Source of the DNA: Epiperipatus broadwayi
Taxonomy: Eukaryota; Onychophora; Udeonychophora; Euonychophora; Peripatidae
Direction: 5' to 3'
DNA length: 64,000 nucleotides
Assembly (NCBI GenBank): GCA_028023455.1
Contig: JAQFVV010000274.1
Coordinates: forward strand, 927,350 to 991,349
This document shows positions 1-13,428 of this stretch, piece by piece. Made by a program: the position numbers and the translations under genes. Each line of letters begins with the position of its first letter. The stretch's first letter is position 1. The notes beneath the pieces are model-generated. The model had not been told where the DNA came from. It saw only the letters and a list, made by a program, of their open reading frames with translations, and searched no databases.

Positions 1-335
1 TTACATATTTTTTTTATAACTTTCACTAAGCCCATAAATGTAATTAAAGGGGATTTGAACACATACTTAAGCTTCCTTCTGCTATCTTCTCCATCTTGTA
101 TAACAAATGCACACAAACACATACATGTAAATAAGATAAACGATCTGCATAACGTATTTTGTGCTAAACCATCACTCATCAGTTGGTCGAGATCATCATC
201 TCCCCCCATATATATAATCAGCGTTCAGTTTATATTAAGATAGCAAATATTCAAACTTTAATGGGCAGTCTTCAATCTTCTCCAACTCTTCAGTCATCAA
301 TACCATTGAAAGTCTGATGATGGAATGTTCAAGCC
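1..335 (-). mobile_element. Hammerhead-bearing repeat family B, copy B1
   Basis: Read on the minus strand, this stretch shares a long collinear sequence with 8590-8910 and with the right arm of 35310-35663. Shared landmarks are the CTGATGA/GGTTT/AGCAC block, a 'gatcatttatctta'-like block and a 'gatagctgaag' block. The right part (about 230-260) also matches the 'gatagcaaatattcaaa' block near 8680. No coding capacity is visible. It is probably a non-autonomous retroelement copy; its outer limits are not sharp because the window starts inside or next to it. Confidence 0.6.
149..187 (-). ncRNA. Decayed type I hammerhead ribozyme (family B, copy B1)
   Basis: On the minus strand the core CTGATGA is intact (176-182). 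It is followed by a partly paired stem II (GTGAT, loop GGTTT, AGCAC; 161-175). The required GAAA is AAAA because G12 is mutated to A at position 160. The ACCAA strand of stem I (183-187) is present but its partner is degraded. This copy should be inactive. Confidence 0.5.
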
Positions 336-462
336 CTTTGTTGATGCCAATATTGTTGTCATATCCATGTTGACCATAAGCCATTCTGCCCCCTTATATA
401 TGTGTCCTTAATATGTACATTGAAATACACAGAGGGATGGGCAGAATTCAGGCTGAATCTGT

Positions 463-863
463 AATAAATCAATACTAGTATATTGTAAATATTAAACTTT
501 AAGATGTAATTAAAGGGATTGAACACAGACTTAAGTTTCACAGCTTTTTTCTCCATCTTATATAACCAATCAATACACGTGATCATATTCATGTGAATAA
601 GTTAAATGATTACGGACTTAAGCTTTCTTCAGCTATCTTCTCCATCTTATATAACCAATGCATATGATCATACACATGTGAATAAGGTAAATGATCTCTA
701 ATTACATATATTGGAGATCATTTATCTTATTCATATGTGCATGGTCATGTATATTGATTATATAAAATGGAAAGATAGCTGAAAAAAGCTTAAGTCTGTT
801 ATCAAATCCCCCTTAATTACATCTTAAAGTTCAGTATAAACAATATACTAGTATTGATTTATT
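463..863. mobile_element. Foldback repeat, about 400 bp (family B related)
   Basis: The two ends are inverted copies: AATAAATCAATACTAGTA at 463-480 and its reverse complement ending at 863. The pairing continues inward through the 'actttaagatgtaattaa' block. Internal sequence matches family B ('gatcatttatctta', 'gatagctgaa'). The centre of symmetry (about 695-710) lies just downstream of where the family B hammerhead would cleave, so the ribozyme itself is absent. I found no convincing target-site duplication. Confidence 0.65.
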
Positions 864-1293
864 AAATCCATAAATGCAAAAAATAAAATTGGTCTAAAAA
901 TGTAAAACATCAACTTCATAAATAAAAAAAGAGAGTAATAAATAGAAATAAGTGGAAATGAGACATCAAAACAGAAGACTTTGTTTAGGCTAAGTAAAAA
1001 AGTGAATTTAATAAAAAAAAAATTCTCAATAAAATCTGTATATTTAAAACAAAGTTTGATAAAATATACATTCAAATAATGGAGAGTTATTGACAATAGA
1101 TATTTACTTCTTGCAGTTTGATGACTTTCCATTGGCTAATTTTTGGATGTTTTTATTATCAATTGACTGAAATATATTTTTTATCACTGAGATAAATTAT
1201 GATTGCTTGGAATGACTAATAGATGGTTTCCATGAAAGCATGTTAAGAGCTTAAAAAACTTTAAATAATCTAGCAAACCTATTTGCTGGATAT
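864..1293. other. AT-rich, no gene recognised
   Basis: No coding frame with recognisable content and no clear repeat boundary. Open frames here are short and low-complexity. Confidence 0.6.
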
Positions 1294-1669
1294 GTACTTA
1301 CGTATTAGTCCAGCAGTGAAATTTCAGTCTTTATTAATATCATTAGGATGATCTATGATTATTAAATATTAAGTAAATTTAACTTTCAATGATAAGTTAT
1401 TGAAGATGTCTAGAGTATTTTTATATATACTATAGATTGTTTATTAACTTCTTCATGCTTCAAAGATAGCCATTTTTTACCACTAAGTAAATGGACATTA
1501 ATACAGAAGTGGAGTTTTTATTTACAACATTGTTGAAAATGATTCTTTAAATCTTTGAAAGTTAAATTTAATTGATTAATTAAATAAAACACTATCAAAT
1601 ATTTAACAATCGTAAATAATCATAAGTAATGAAGATTAAAATATCACCGCCAGACTAATACGTAAGTAC
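1294..1669. mobile_element. Small TIR element (MITE-like), 376 bp
   Basis: GTACTTACGTATTAGTC at 1294-1310 is matched by its exact reverse complement at 1653-1669. The match continues inward with about 11 of 14 further bases. The interior is AT-rich and non-coding. No duplicated target site is evident, so the superfamily cannot be named. Confidence 0.5.
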
Positions 1670-1918
1670 GACTGGTTAGATCATATTTTCAAACTTCTTT
1701 ATAAAATTCAAATTTTATTAATCACTCTCCAGGGTATAAAGGCTGTGAGTCTATAAAATTTCCCTTCAGCATATTATATTAAAAACTTAAAAGGAATATA
1801 TTGAATTATTTGTTATTTTTATATAATATATTTTTTAAAAAAAGCCAGCAATGGTAGAAAGAGGGTAATGATTTAATATTATCTATCTACCTATTGACTA
1901 TCAATCAATATATCCCAC

Positions 1919-2195
<277 letters not shown>

Positions 2196-3972
2196 AACCA
2201 TCCATCCACTTACGAATCCATATATTTGTGCATCCATATACATCAGTAGATTGTCATCTGTTAACTATTTAGGATTTATATACATACACACATACATATT
2301 TATGGATAAACACAATACTTGCAGATTATCTACTAATTTTGCATTGTATTTTTATATTCATCATCATTATTTTTAAACATTTTCGATCGACTGCAGAATG
2401 AAGGTCTCTCCAAGTTCAATCTATATTCTCTGACCTCTAGCCTCTTTTCTCTACAATCATTCCAGAGCACTTCCTTATTTATTCTTTCATCGCTCATGTG
2501 TTATATTTCCAGGTCTTTTACAATGACTTGGAATCAAGTTTAAGATTTCAACAGTCCATTGATTATCATCTTTTATAGCTATATATCCAGCCCATCTCCA
2601 GTTCTTTCAATGATGCCAGTAACATTTGTTTATTCTCTCACCTATCTATTTTGTTTTTCTCTTTTTATTGCTCCTAACATAAAACTCTTCATACTTTATT
2701 GAGTGTTCTGAGGACTTTGCATTGCTCTTTTATTAAGTGTCCATGTCTCAATTCCATAAGTGAGAACTGGTAGAACACATTTATTAGAAAAACTTTCTTT
2801 TCAACACATTGACATAATTTTGTTTTAATATTGTTATTTCTACCAAAAGCACTTCAACCAAGTTTAATTCTAGAATTAATTTCATCCATTATGTTTCTAT
2901 CTGTAGTAATAATCTGACCAAGGTGTTTTTAGTTATTAACTTCTTCTAACACTTAAAAAATCTTTATTTTCTTTTTTTGAAAAAATCCATTGAACATTAC
3001 TTTAGTCTTTTAACAATTACCCTTAGTTCTATTTTCTTACTTTCATCCGATAACTCTTACAACATTTCAAAAACAATTAATTACATTATTTGCAAAATTT
3101 AGATGACTTGAATAATTTCCATTTGCTTTTATTCCCATAGCTTCCCATTTTCATCCAAAAAATATTTCTTGCAAAACTGCTGTAAAAAGTTTTGGAGATA
3201 TGGTGTGACCCTGTCATACTCCCTTCTCATTAATCTCCCCTAGTATCATTATTTAATCTAATTATTGCTGATACCTTTTATAAATATTCTTTAGAATATG
3301 ATAATATCCTGGATCTACATCTTTATAATCCAATTCACTGAAGAAATGCTATAGAATCAAAGATCTTTTCATAAACTACAAATCCAAAGCATAATGGCAA
3401 CTCTTATTTATTGATCTTTTTTATAATTTCTCTTTATGCTTGGATATGATCCATTGTACTAAAACTATTTTTTAATCCAGATTGTTCTTTTGGTTGGTTA
3501 AAATCCAAAGTTCGCTGTAGACGAGTTGTAATTATTTTAATAAAATTTTGTATTCGAACTGATAAAAGACTGATAGGTCTGTAATTTCTAATATCTTCTT
3601 TATCCCCTTTAAAATATTATTATTAATACTGCATTCTTCCAATAAATTGGTATATCTTTATCATGTTTTACAATATTGATATTAATTCTATTCTATAGCT
3701 TTCCTTGATAATTCACAATTATATAATCTTATATCGTTATCAACTTTTTTTGCACCATTTAAAAAAAAATTCTAGTTATTCAATTCTTCTTAATACATCA
3801 TTTTTATATGTTTTCATAGTCCTTCTTTTCTTCATAAATTTGTCGTCTCATTAAAAACTTTACTGGTCAGTTGCTGCTTTTTTGTGCCAGCTATCTTTGT
3901 TGCAGCTTTTAAAAGTGTATCAGTTATCTTCCTATTAATTTCATTCAAATATGAATCACGTTTAAAATCTGT

Positions 3973-4535
3973 CTGAAGGTTTGTGATGTTGGTATATTAT
4001 TAGATGTGATATGTTGGACTATTTCCATCATCTATGAGTGAATGTTGAATGCATAGAAAATTTTAAACTTTATTTAAACTTTCCAAATACAAACAATTTG
4101 TTAGTAATAACACACAAATAGACAACATGTTAGTAATTACAGAACCTTTCGAGTAGTATTATTTCCCACTCTTCTTCAGGTGTCGCTGGCCTATATGCAC
4201 AGTAGCAATATTCACTTAGAAGTTGAACTCTCACATTTAGATTCTTGAAATATCGAATTTAAGGCAAACGCTGTAAACAACCAAGGCTTAGAACTTTTGC
4301 CTCAAATTCGATATTCAAAATCTAAAGGTGCGAGTTCAACCTGCGCATGTAGGTCAACAACATCTGAAGAAGAGTGGAGAATAATATTACTCGAAACGTT
4401 GTGTAATTACTAACCTACGTTGTCTATTTGTGTGTTATTAAAAAAACAAGTTGTTTGTATTTGAAAGTTTAAACAAAGTTTAAAATTTTCTATACATTCA
4501 ACATTCACTCATAGATGATAGAAATAGTCCAACAC
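3973..4535. mobile_element. Foldback element family C with 18-bp target-site duplication
   Basis: The interior is a long inverted repeat: arms about 4006-4267 and 4298-4540 pair almost throughout around a roughly 30-nt centre. The direct repeat ATCACGTTTAAAATCTGT occurs at 3955-3972 and 4536-4553, an 18-bp target-site duplication inside the RTE LINE. Each arm holds the motif CTGAAGA(A)GAGT...ACTC-GAAA: plus strand 4364-4397, minus strand 4179-4147. This resembles a hammerhead core with a 4-bp stem II. No coding capacity. Confidence 0.75.
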
Positions 4536-4815
4536 ATCACGTTTAAAATCTGTTAACGTTAAAAAAACATTTGCAAGTTATAATTTAAATTCATTAGAAT
4601 GTTCTGAACATTACGAATATCAATTGTGAATACTATTTTGATTAACAATTTTTGTCTCTTTATTTTTGCATTAACACCTATCTTATATCTCCATGACTGA
4701 TAATCACTTCTTGTGTTGAATTTATTAAGAACATTACACTTTTAAAATATATATATATATATTTAGTGAAAATATAGTCTATTTATGATGTACCTTCATT
4801 GGGATGCTTCCAAGT

Positions 4816-5120
4816 TCATTTCTGTTTAGCACTTTTCTCAAAAAAAAAAAAAAAAGAAGAAGAGAATTCGTAATATAATTTTTTTTTCTGCACATTATAC
4901 CAGTCTATGTATTCTCTCATTTTTATCACATAACAACATTTACCTACATTACTTTTATCTTTCAATTGTTTACCAATTCTAGCATTAAAATCTCCCACGA
5001 CAATTTTAAAATGTTGTTTGGTCTGATAAGAAGCCTTTTGTACACCTATAAAATTAAATTATCTACATTTGGTATCTAATATTAAGATAAACTAATCTTA
5101 TCACTCTTTCTGGTACACCA
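4816..5120 (-). pseudogene. RTE endonuclease domain remnant
   Basis: The minus strand encodes a frame starting MGDFNARIGKQLKDKS at 4998, containing the GDFN catalytic motif of apurinic/apyrimidinic-type LINE endonucleases. The same sequence recurs in the plus-strand RTE copy near 39600 (NARIGKRLKNKSS). In-frame continuity upstream to about 5120 is visible only with frame changes. It is a relic, not an expressed protein. Confidence 0.75.
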
Positions 5121-5147
5121 TCAATTTCTACTATGTCGCTCGTCAAC

Positions 5148-5290
5148 TTTTTTTTTTTTTAAGTGTCATAGCATCGGCAGGGACGCGAACCCGCAACCCG
5201 GGCAACTATTCCTTGCTATGTTTTTTTAGTACATTGTATTTTTTATTGGCAAATACTATGGCACAGTGTGGAAGCCACGAAGTTCTTAGT
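5148..5290 (-). mobile_element. tRNA-related SINE with poly(A) tail
   Basis: On the minus strand a tRNA-like tract ends in poly(A) (poly-T at 5148-5163 on the plus strand). It contains a T-arm-like block (GGG-TTCGCGT-CCC, near 5181-5197), and CATAGC/GCTATG pair as an acceptor-like stem (about 5168-5221). It abuts the 5' end of the RTE relic. The block is too short and irregular to be a functional tRNA gene. Confidence 0.4.
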
Positions 5291-8200
5291 GTATGGATAA
5301 TTACAGACGCATTATAGGGCTGAAAGTACTCATATGTTTTTAAAGCAGTTTCTTAAGGTTGATTGTGCGCTTATGAAACACTAAAGTGTAGAACACTAAA
5401 GTGTAGCATTTCTTCTGGATAATTAGTACACAAAACACATTTAGGTTCAAAATTTACTTCTAGGTTTGTTTTATATTTATTTTTCTGAAGTTGAAGTTTA
5501 GGAGTAATGTTGTTTTTCGCTATTTATTCAACCTATTATTTCCATCTATTAAGGAATGTCATGATTGGTAATTTAAAATAGCAATTATGATAGTAAAAAA
5601 AAGCCTTGATCAATCTCAATATTATTATCTGTCTATGAAAGAATGACCTTCAACATTCTTACATTTTCCAGAAGCCTATCGAATAACTAGGAATAATTTT
5701 ATTTTGTTTCTGTCTTATGTTTTTTATGCTGTTTTATAGTATATGTTATTAAGTCATTTGTTATTGCAAATATTTTAAGAAATGATTAAGCAATACCTCT
5801 CGCGATTTAAGATGTTTGCACATGATAAATATATAAAGTTGAGTGGCTCAAATAAATAATAAGTAATAGTAGGTGTTTTTCTTTTTCAATGTATTGTATG
5901 AAAAAAGGTCCTTCATCTATTCTATTTGGTCAAGTAGATTTTACCTTACGTTGTCTTTGAATTTTTTAATATGATTAAAATTTATCGGTTGGCTAAGATT
6001 CTATATTTCCAAAGCTACACCATGATTTCTTATACTCATGGGGTATATTCCTATTTTCTTGGAATGGGCATCAAAATGTATTACATAGTTTGATCTTAAG
6101 AAGTGATTTATATTTTTGTTGTTTTATATCTAGTTGTTTTTTGAAAGCTGGTCTTCTTGTTTTTTTTAACTACTTGTCTTCCTGCTCTTTTTATCACTTT
6201 GTCTATTGTGATGATGTAGATATACTTTTTAATCTTTTTTCATTTACGCATTTCTTCTAAAGTCCCCTTTCTATAATTTCATCTATATTTCTACTTATGA
6301 GTAATATTATCATTTCTTGTTGATTCTTCTTACATGTTTAATATTTATATAATACATTTTTGTAAATCTAGCTTTTGTTTTGTATGTGGTGTTTATGACA
6401 TTTTTTTTTGTATGCTCACTAAATCCCGTAAGATTAATTGCTCTTCTCTTTATTTCCTCTTCTTACTTTTCTTGCTGCAGCTCTCATTTACACAATTCCA
6501 TATCTCTATATCTTGCATTATTTCTATGATCTAGGTTTGAATTGTTTCAGAATATTAATTTGTTCACTCTTTTTGATTTCTTCTTGATTGTTTCTAACTA
6601 TTTTTCTTAATCTTTTCTATTATTATTTGTGACAACCGAAATTCTATTTTTAATTCTTTGTATAATTTCTCTATTTTGATACTGCAATTGTTACTATCTC
6701 GTTTCGTATTCTTGCTATCCCTATTCTATTAATCATTAGAATTGTGGTTTATTGTTGCTGCACAAGTTGTAGCATTTGCAGTTCTTGAGTCAACTCTTTT
6801 TGGTCTTTGATTTTTCCCATTGTAAAACTTCGTTATTGCTTTTTCGTCTTCAGTGTTTATCATTTTGGGGCTTTTTTCATATATATTTGCCTTCATTTTC
6901 ATGATTTTTTAAATTAACCATCTCATTATCTTTCTTTTTTATTTTTATATTTTGAATGTTTTCTTACTAAATGCAGTTTGTGATTATTTATTTCTTACTA
7001 CTGTTTTTTAAAACAATTGCACTCTTCTTATAATATATTCTCTTGTCAATCTTATAATATTTTGAGCTTGATTTTTTAGGCAGAGAATTTGAACAGCTAT
7101 TTTCTCTTAAGTTTGGTGTATGCTGGACCCTTAGATGGACTGCAATTTTTTTAAAAAAGAAGCCTTCAACCATTATGTTCGAAAATTTAAAAAAATATAT
7201 ATTATATCACAATCAGGAAATAAGTGTGAATGTAATAAATATTCAAAAAATTATATTAACAAACGAATCATGTTTACGTTGGACCTTATCGAGTGTTTGT
7301 GAAATGTGGAAAAGTCAAATAAAGTTCAATATTATTCTCACTCTGAAATATCTATTTACTGAACAACCATTTGCATAGTAATTTAGATTTATAATCGTTG
7401 CTGCAATTTTGCAGTTTCCTTTGGCATTCTTGCACTCCCCAATTTATGGTACATTGCATGCCTGTTGCTATATTTTTGCAATTGTATCAGTTGTAGAATA
7501 TGTAACACTAGTGTTATATATTAATCTATTGCTTACTTTTGATCAGTGTGACCTTCTTTTTTCATAGAAGCTTTAGTTTGATTCTTCATCCTTTATTGAC
7601 TAGATTTCTCATTATGTATTTATTTCTTACTAGTGTTACCCCCCTCCCCTAATATATTTATACACTTTTTTGTATCTTATTTATAATACTCTACACAACA
7701 AAACCACTCTGATTTAACAAGAGTGCATATAAATGTCTGGCTCACATCACACATCCACTCCAATATACCAAAAGCTAGGATAAAGATATAGTTGGGCACC
7801 ACCCATGATTTTAAGGAAATATATCACCAAGGTAAACATCAAGGAATTGAAATAATTAAAGACAAAAATAAAATGATGGCATTAACTTAGACAAGTAACT
7901 ACACAAGAGGGTAATAACAAGTTAGGACCTTATCTCTAATCATAAAATATGAGAATAAACCATGAAATAAGGAGGAGGTTGTCTAAATATAGCATTACAT
8001 GCTTAATATCACAAAAATTTAATAAAACTCACGGGCATAATAGAACAATATATAAAATAGACATAACACAACTATATCCTATAATAACAACAAATAGCTG
8101 ATGCATAAAACAGACAAAATATGTAAAATATAGAAAAATATAATTAAGCATATAAAACTGTGGCAAAATAATTTAATAATAAAAATATACATCAACTTTA

Positions 8201-8589
8201 TCAACTCTTCCAAACATTTATTCACATTCTAAACAACTCCAAAAGGGGGGAAGGTATAATATACTTTAAAATTTTGTTATTCTGAAAACTTAACATGAAA
8301 ATCATCTTAAACCTATACATAAAATAATACAGCAAAAATAAAATGAATATAGTCATATAAAATAAATATTAAAATTAAATATTTTACGCCCACTTTTCAA
8401 ATAAGATAAACAGTCCTTTAAGTCCTGATTTTCCCACCATAACACAGGATATTGTCAAGTAAAAATCTTGGGATATCCTGATGACTCTACAGGATTTCCA
8501 GACAACTTTGAAAATTAAATCAATAAACAGCAATCAGAATATGAGATAAGCAGGAGTTTAAATTACTGATAAAACAAGATAGGCATCAT
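5291..8589. other. AT-rich intergenic DNA, no gene recognised
   Basis: I see no coding frame with family features. The only local structure is a short duplication 'aacactaaagtgtag' near 5375-5407. Two loosely similar tracts near 6745-6790 and 7390-7500 ('gttgctgcaa...tgtagcatttgcag') may be old repeat remnants. Confidence 0.55.
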
Positions 8590-8910
8590 CTTCCACATAA
8601 GATAGCAAATATTCAGATATGGTATGGATGGCTGAAAAATTGGAGGGTGGAATAGATCGAAGCCTCTCTATTAAAGTTTGAAGATTTGCTATCTTAATAT
8701 AAACTGAGCACAGATTATATACATGTGGTGGAGATGATGATCTGGACCAACTTGTATATGCTGGTTCAGCATGAAATACATATATGGGAGATCATTTATC
8801 TTTTTCACATGTATGTGGTCATATGTGTTGGTTGTATGAGATAGAGTAGATAGCTGAAGGGGGCTTAAAAGTTTGTGTTCAAATCTCTTATATAATTACA
8901 TCAAAAACTC
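8590..8910 (+). mobile_element. Family B repeat, copy B2, with hammerhead relic
   Basis: Inverse-orientation relative of 1-335. Around 8741-8785 it retains the ribozyme's 'ggaccaa' stem I strand, a stem II hairpin (ATGCT, loop GGTTC, AGCAT; 8758-8772) and GAAA (8773-8776). CTGATGA has been replaced by CTTGTAT, so it cannot cleave. Downstream are the shared 'gatcatttatctttttcacatg' region and 'gatagctgaag'. Confidence 0.6.
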
Positions 8911-11900
8911 CCAAGTATATATTTGTATTGAATCAAATAATTTATTTTCATAAAATTAATAACAAGCATTTGACCATGTTCTTTATGAATATGGTCCGTT
9001 AATATATTCATTAATATATTTTTGCAAAACAACTAACAAATTCTTTAAACATTTTTTACGTTCAAATCTTGGCTTATTTATTTTATAAAACAATTATTTC
9101 ACTTTTTTTCAATGTTTTGACCATCTTATATGATCATAGTCAATGATTGATTATTTCAATGGTATGAAGCAAAAGAATAAACATGGGGTAATGTGAAAAC
9201 ATCACCATTCTCAAGTATCACAAATAAAAAAGTATAAAAATCAGCAAGGAACAAAATGAATTATACTAATAATAAGTTGTAACTGATTTATTTCAATGTT
9301 TTGATAGTTGACTAATTGAGTGTATTTTTGACTCATGTGACTGGATCTTAAACGATATACATTATAAACAGTACCAAACTAAGAGTATGATATGCAAAAA
9401 TTATTTGGATGCATATACTTAAACACTAATCTAGCACTCACAATAAACAGTAATCTTGGGACACTAATACATGTTAATCATTATAAATGCTCTGACCATA
9501 TAATAGCATGAGTGTACAAGCCAATTATAATTAACTTTCTTTAACAAAAAAATAACATACAGTGATAAGACTTTAAAGATGATATTTTTTCACCATCAAG
9601 AGAACTATCTAGATGTCCAAATAGAAACAGAAACTCCCACTTATAAATCAATTAACCATAATTACTCTAAACTAGCTCAGGAAACAAGGGACACTAGGGA
9701 CTGTGACTGTGAATATGAGAAAGTATAAATTTATAAGCTGACTCTACTATTATTGAAATAGTCTTATTGAAATAATTTACAAATCCTTTAAAATCCTATC
9801 TTCTTATGAAATGAATTCCACACTCACTGTCAATTCAGAGAACAGATAGCTGAAGAAGTAAGGTCATTAACAATAATATTTTAAACATAATTATTTAATA
9901 AACTAACTAATTAATGATTAAGAAAATTAAAAAATATGATAATACAATAATTCAAACTTAAATACATTTTATCAAAAAATATAATTTTCTATAGAAAATA
10001 TGACTAATCAGTTGATTTTAATTCGTTAGATTAATTATCTTTTACTTTCATTAAATTATTTTCTGTTTAATAACTAAAGTTGCAAAAAAACTTGTAACAA
10101 TAAGAAATAAGAACATTTTAAATTAGCTAAAAATCCTTTTTATAATTTTGGAGAAAAATAATATAATGAAAATATATATTCCAATAAAACAAAAAAATAC
10201 TTAATAAAATGATTAATTACTATCAATTATTACTTAATTTGAAATGTCTCTAAATGTAGTTATAATATGCACAATAAAATATCCTTTATCATGGATTATG
10301 TTTCTTTTGAGTTCTTCTTTGGTAGTTGTGATTTTCAATTTTTTATGTTGGTTTTTTCTTATAAGCTTTTCTTTTAACACATATGAAATGTACATCAATA
10401 AAATTTCTCCATTATTGCAATAGAATATTTTCAGGCTTCTATACAGAATTTTTTTTTTTACTAAACTCCAAGTCAGATTAACTTGAAGAGTTTATATATT
10501 GTGTTTAATGCACTATTTTTCAAGTCAGACAGATACATAAAAAGATAAATGTTTTGGATGGAGACATGGCTTGTTGTAGATTACTTCAATATTCTTTTAT
10601 ATTTTTCTTAGTGAACAGATTTTGTGGTGAGATTGATGATGCTTAGATCTTAAAATACTTAGCATGTGATTTTTCTAAATTCCATTTTAAGTAACATTTT
10701 TTTTCACAGATAAACTTCTGTTTGCTTCAACATCTAAATCAGAACTCATTGCTGTTACTGACTTTTTCAAAAGCTTAGCCAAGAAAAACTGAACTGTTTC
10801 CTTCAAAAATTGAATTGAGAATTACTGCTGCTACTGACATATTTAATAGATTAATCAAGAATGACTTCACAGATACAGGTTTACTGATTTACCATGCCTT
10901 TTATACAATTTTCTGAAACAATTCCGTATCCATCCAATTAGATCTTGAGCCTGACAAAATCAAATACTGACCAATTGTGTCTATTTTTGCAAAAAGATTG
11001 TTTAGTTATTTTCTGCTTCTTTAATAAAAATATTCCCTTGTAGTTATTTTTCTATTATGCCAAAACTAAAATTATTAAAAAAACATTATTTTTTATTTTG
11101 GTGAAATATAAAGAGAAAAGAAAAAACAACCCCAGTTAATTAAAACAAAATTTAACAAATGTTAAAATCATATTTTTTTCTTTTCTTTAAAAACACTATT
11201 TATTAATTTCGAAAACTTAAAACCTTTCAATAATTGATTGTGGAAAAAAATATTCTATTATTTTTCATTCCCTTAACATTAGAAGTAAATAATTACTGAA
11301 AAGAGATAATAAAAGAATTGTTTACATTATTTTATACTTTTTTCTCCTATTTACAATTATTTATAAAAATTAAATATCCATCTTATTTATATTATTTAAA
11401 AAAAAATTACTAATCTCATTATTATTTGGTAAAGAAAAATATGTAATTAAAGCAGTTCTTATTAAAATTACAATGCTAGATTAAATATTATTTCACTATT
11501 ATAATTTTATTTTAATTATAAGCATACAATATTTGATATAGTGGAATTGGTCTCTGACTTACAATATTACTTTTTAAACTTACTTCTTCCTTATTTTCTT
11601 GTTTCTATATCTTTTTATATTTTTTAAATTAATTTATATTTTATATAAAATACCTTTCATTTATTATAATTACACTTCTATAATTACATTCAGTTTCCTA
11701 ACATTTTCTATTGAAACTGGTTTTCTCATTTTTAATTATAAACTTTCCTTAATCAATCTTTTTTTGTAAGAGCTCACATTTTTATACATCTTTATATCAA
11801 AACTAGATGTATCAGAATTTTGGAAAGGCCATAATTTTCATTAATGGTTGCATTAACATTTTTTTAAATATTTTATGTAAATTAAACAAAACATTTTAAT

Positions 11901-13428
11901 ATTATATAAATAAATGTTAGAAATTTACTGGACCTGAAAAGCCATTTTCTGTAATAGTTTTTCTTAATTGAAACAATTAACAAAATTAAAAAATAACTTA
12001 ATGTAAATAAAACAAAAGATTTTAATATTATATAAGTAAATGCAGGAAATTCACAATTGAAAAAAAATGTTTAGAACAACCTTACTTGTTTGGTATACTT
12101 CAGAATTGTACCCAGCAAGATATTAATACATTTAGTGTCATTAAAATACTATTAATAATTCTAAATAAAAATGTACATTTTTAAATATACCTGTTATATT
12201 TGATACGCGAATTTGATATTGTTATGGACAACTTCTAAAAAAATAGTTTGTTAATGACAAAATTATTTCCTTCACATAAAATATGCTTTGTAATAAAAAT
12301 TATGGATTATTAAATATAATGGGTGGATTATCTTCTTTGCATAAAATGCTCATAATATAAATTATGGTTTAGTTGCGTATAAGTTATTTATTTATAAAAA
12401 CAAATTTGAAGGGTTTTTTTTTTATTTTTTAATTGTGAATTTGACAGCATTATAGACAAACATAATAATTTTTTTAAAAATGGTTGTGAATTTGACATGT
12501 GACAACATTATGGACAAACATTAACATGGATCATGATAGCATTATGGACAAACATACATTGACATGGATTATACATATATAGATTTAAATAGTTAGATAA
12601 TTTTATATCATAAGTATCTATTGCTTCACTCTAGTTTTCAATTTATTTTTTGTTGTTCAACTATATGAAACATTTTCATTATTTATCTTATAATCTAAGA
12701 AATTTAGAACATAACTAACATTCATATTTTCCAATCCTTTCTTGTTTTTTAACATTTATTAATTTATCTAAATTTATTTTGTTTTTATATAATGGCTTAA
12801 TTACAAATTTATTATTATACTTCATGTTTATATCATGTATTCTGTTGTTCATCTCATAAAATGTATTTTTTAATAACTTAAAACTAATATAAATGTCTGT
12901 ATTTTTAAATTTCATGTTCCTTACATATTCTTCTTTTGATATTGCTCTTTCCAAATAATTGATTAATTCATTTAATAAAATAATAATTTATCTTTGATTC
13001 ATTTTTTATTACACCAATTTTTTCTTATTGCTTTATTTATACCATTATTAATAATATTTATTTCATATATGCAGTTATATCTGTGCACAATTACGGTATT
13101 TACTAAACCGTAAAAGGTCTTTTTTCTGACAATATTTGTTTTGATATTTATTTTATTATTATTTAGTGTTTTTTTTTTAAAATTCTAACATCCATATAAT
13201 CAATCTTGTTATTTAATTCCTTTTCCATAGTAAATTTTCAGAGTTACCTGTAGAGGTAATATAGTTTTCTCTATGCAAGAATATGGGTGACTATCTATTT
13301 ATAAACCTACATGCTTGTATGTGGTATGTCATAGACGACCTTTGTTACACATACTTAAGATTTTTTTGACATATGTCTTGGTTATACTATTTATATTTTA
13401 ATATATATTTTATAATTACATACACACA
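8911..13428. other. AT-rich intergenic DNA with small local duplications
   Basis: No gene recognised. Local structure: diverged repeats 'attgctgttactgac' near 10745 and 'tactgctgctactgac' near 10825; a direct duplication of about 60 bp at about 11872-11930 and 11996-12055 ('ttaatattatataa.taaatg'); and repeated 'gcattatggacaaacat'-like units between 12210 and 12560. These look like slippage or segmental duplications in neutral DNA. Confidence 0.5.

Larger units (their letters stand above)
2390..5145 (-). mobile_element. Degraded RTE-clade LINE, minus strand
   Basis: Read on the minus strand, the order is endonuclease then reverse transcriptase, as in RTE LINEs. The EN has GDFNARIG at about 4975-4998, with 'RVI.LV' upstream near 5100. 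The RT fingers/palm (3480-3620) read as 'RNYRPISLLS' and 'LDFNQPKEQ'. The C-terminal part (2680-2770) reads as 'VLPVLTYGIETWTLNKRA'. The frame is broken by many stops and indels. The element is interrupted by a foldback insertion at 3973-4535. Its last part (2390-2530) recurs at 62590-62740, which places the 3' end near 2390. The clade name rests on resemblance to arthropod RTE endonuclease-reverse transcriptases. Confidence 0.8.

Noticed and set aside
5160-5225. Possible tRNA gene on the minus strand
   Set aside because: T-arm and acceptor-like pairing exist, but the D and anticodon arms are missing and it runs into poly(A); better read as a SINE.
8468-8500. CTGATGA with following hairpin as a hammerhead
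   Set aside because: No GAAA after the hairpin and no stem I pairing.
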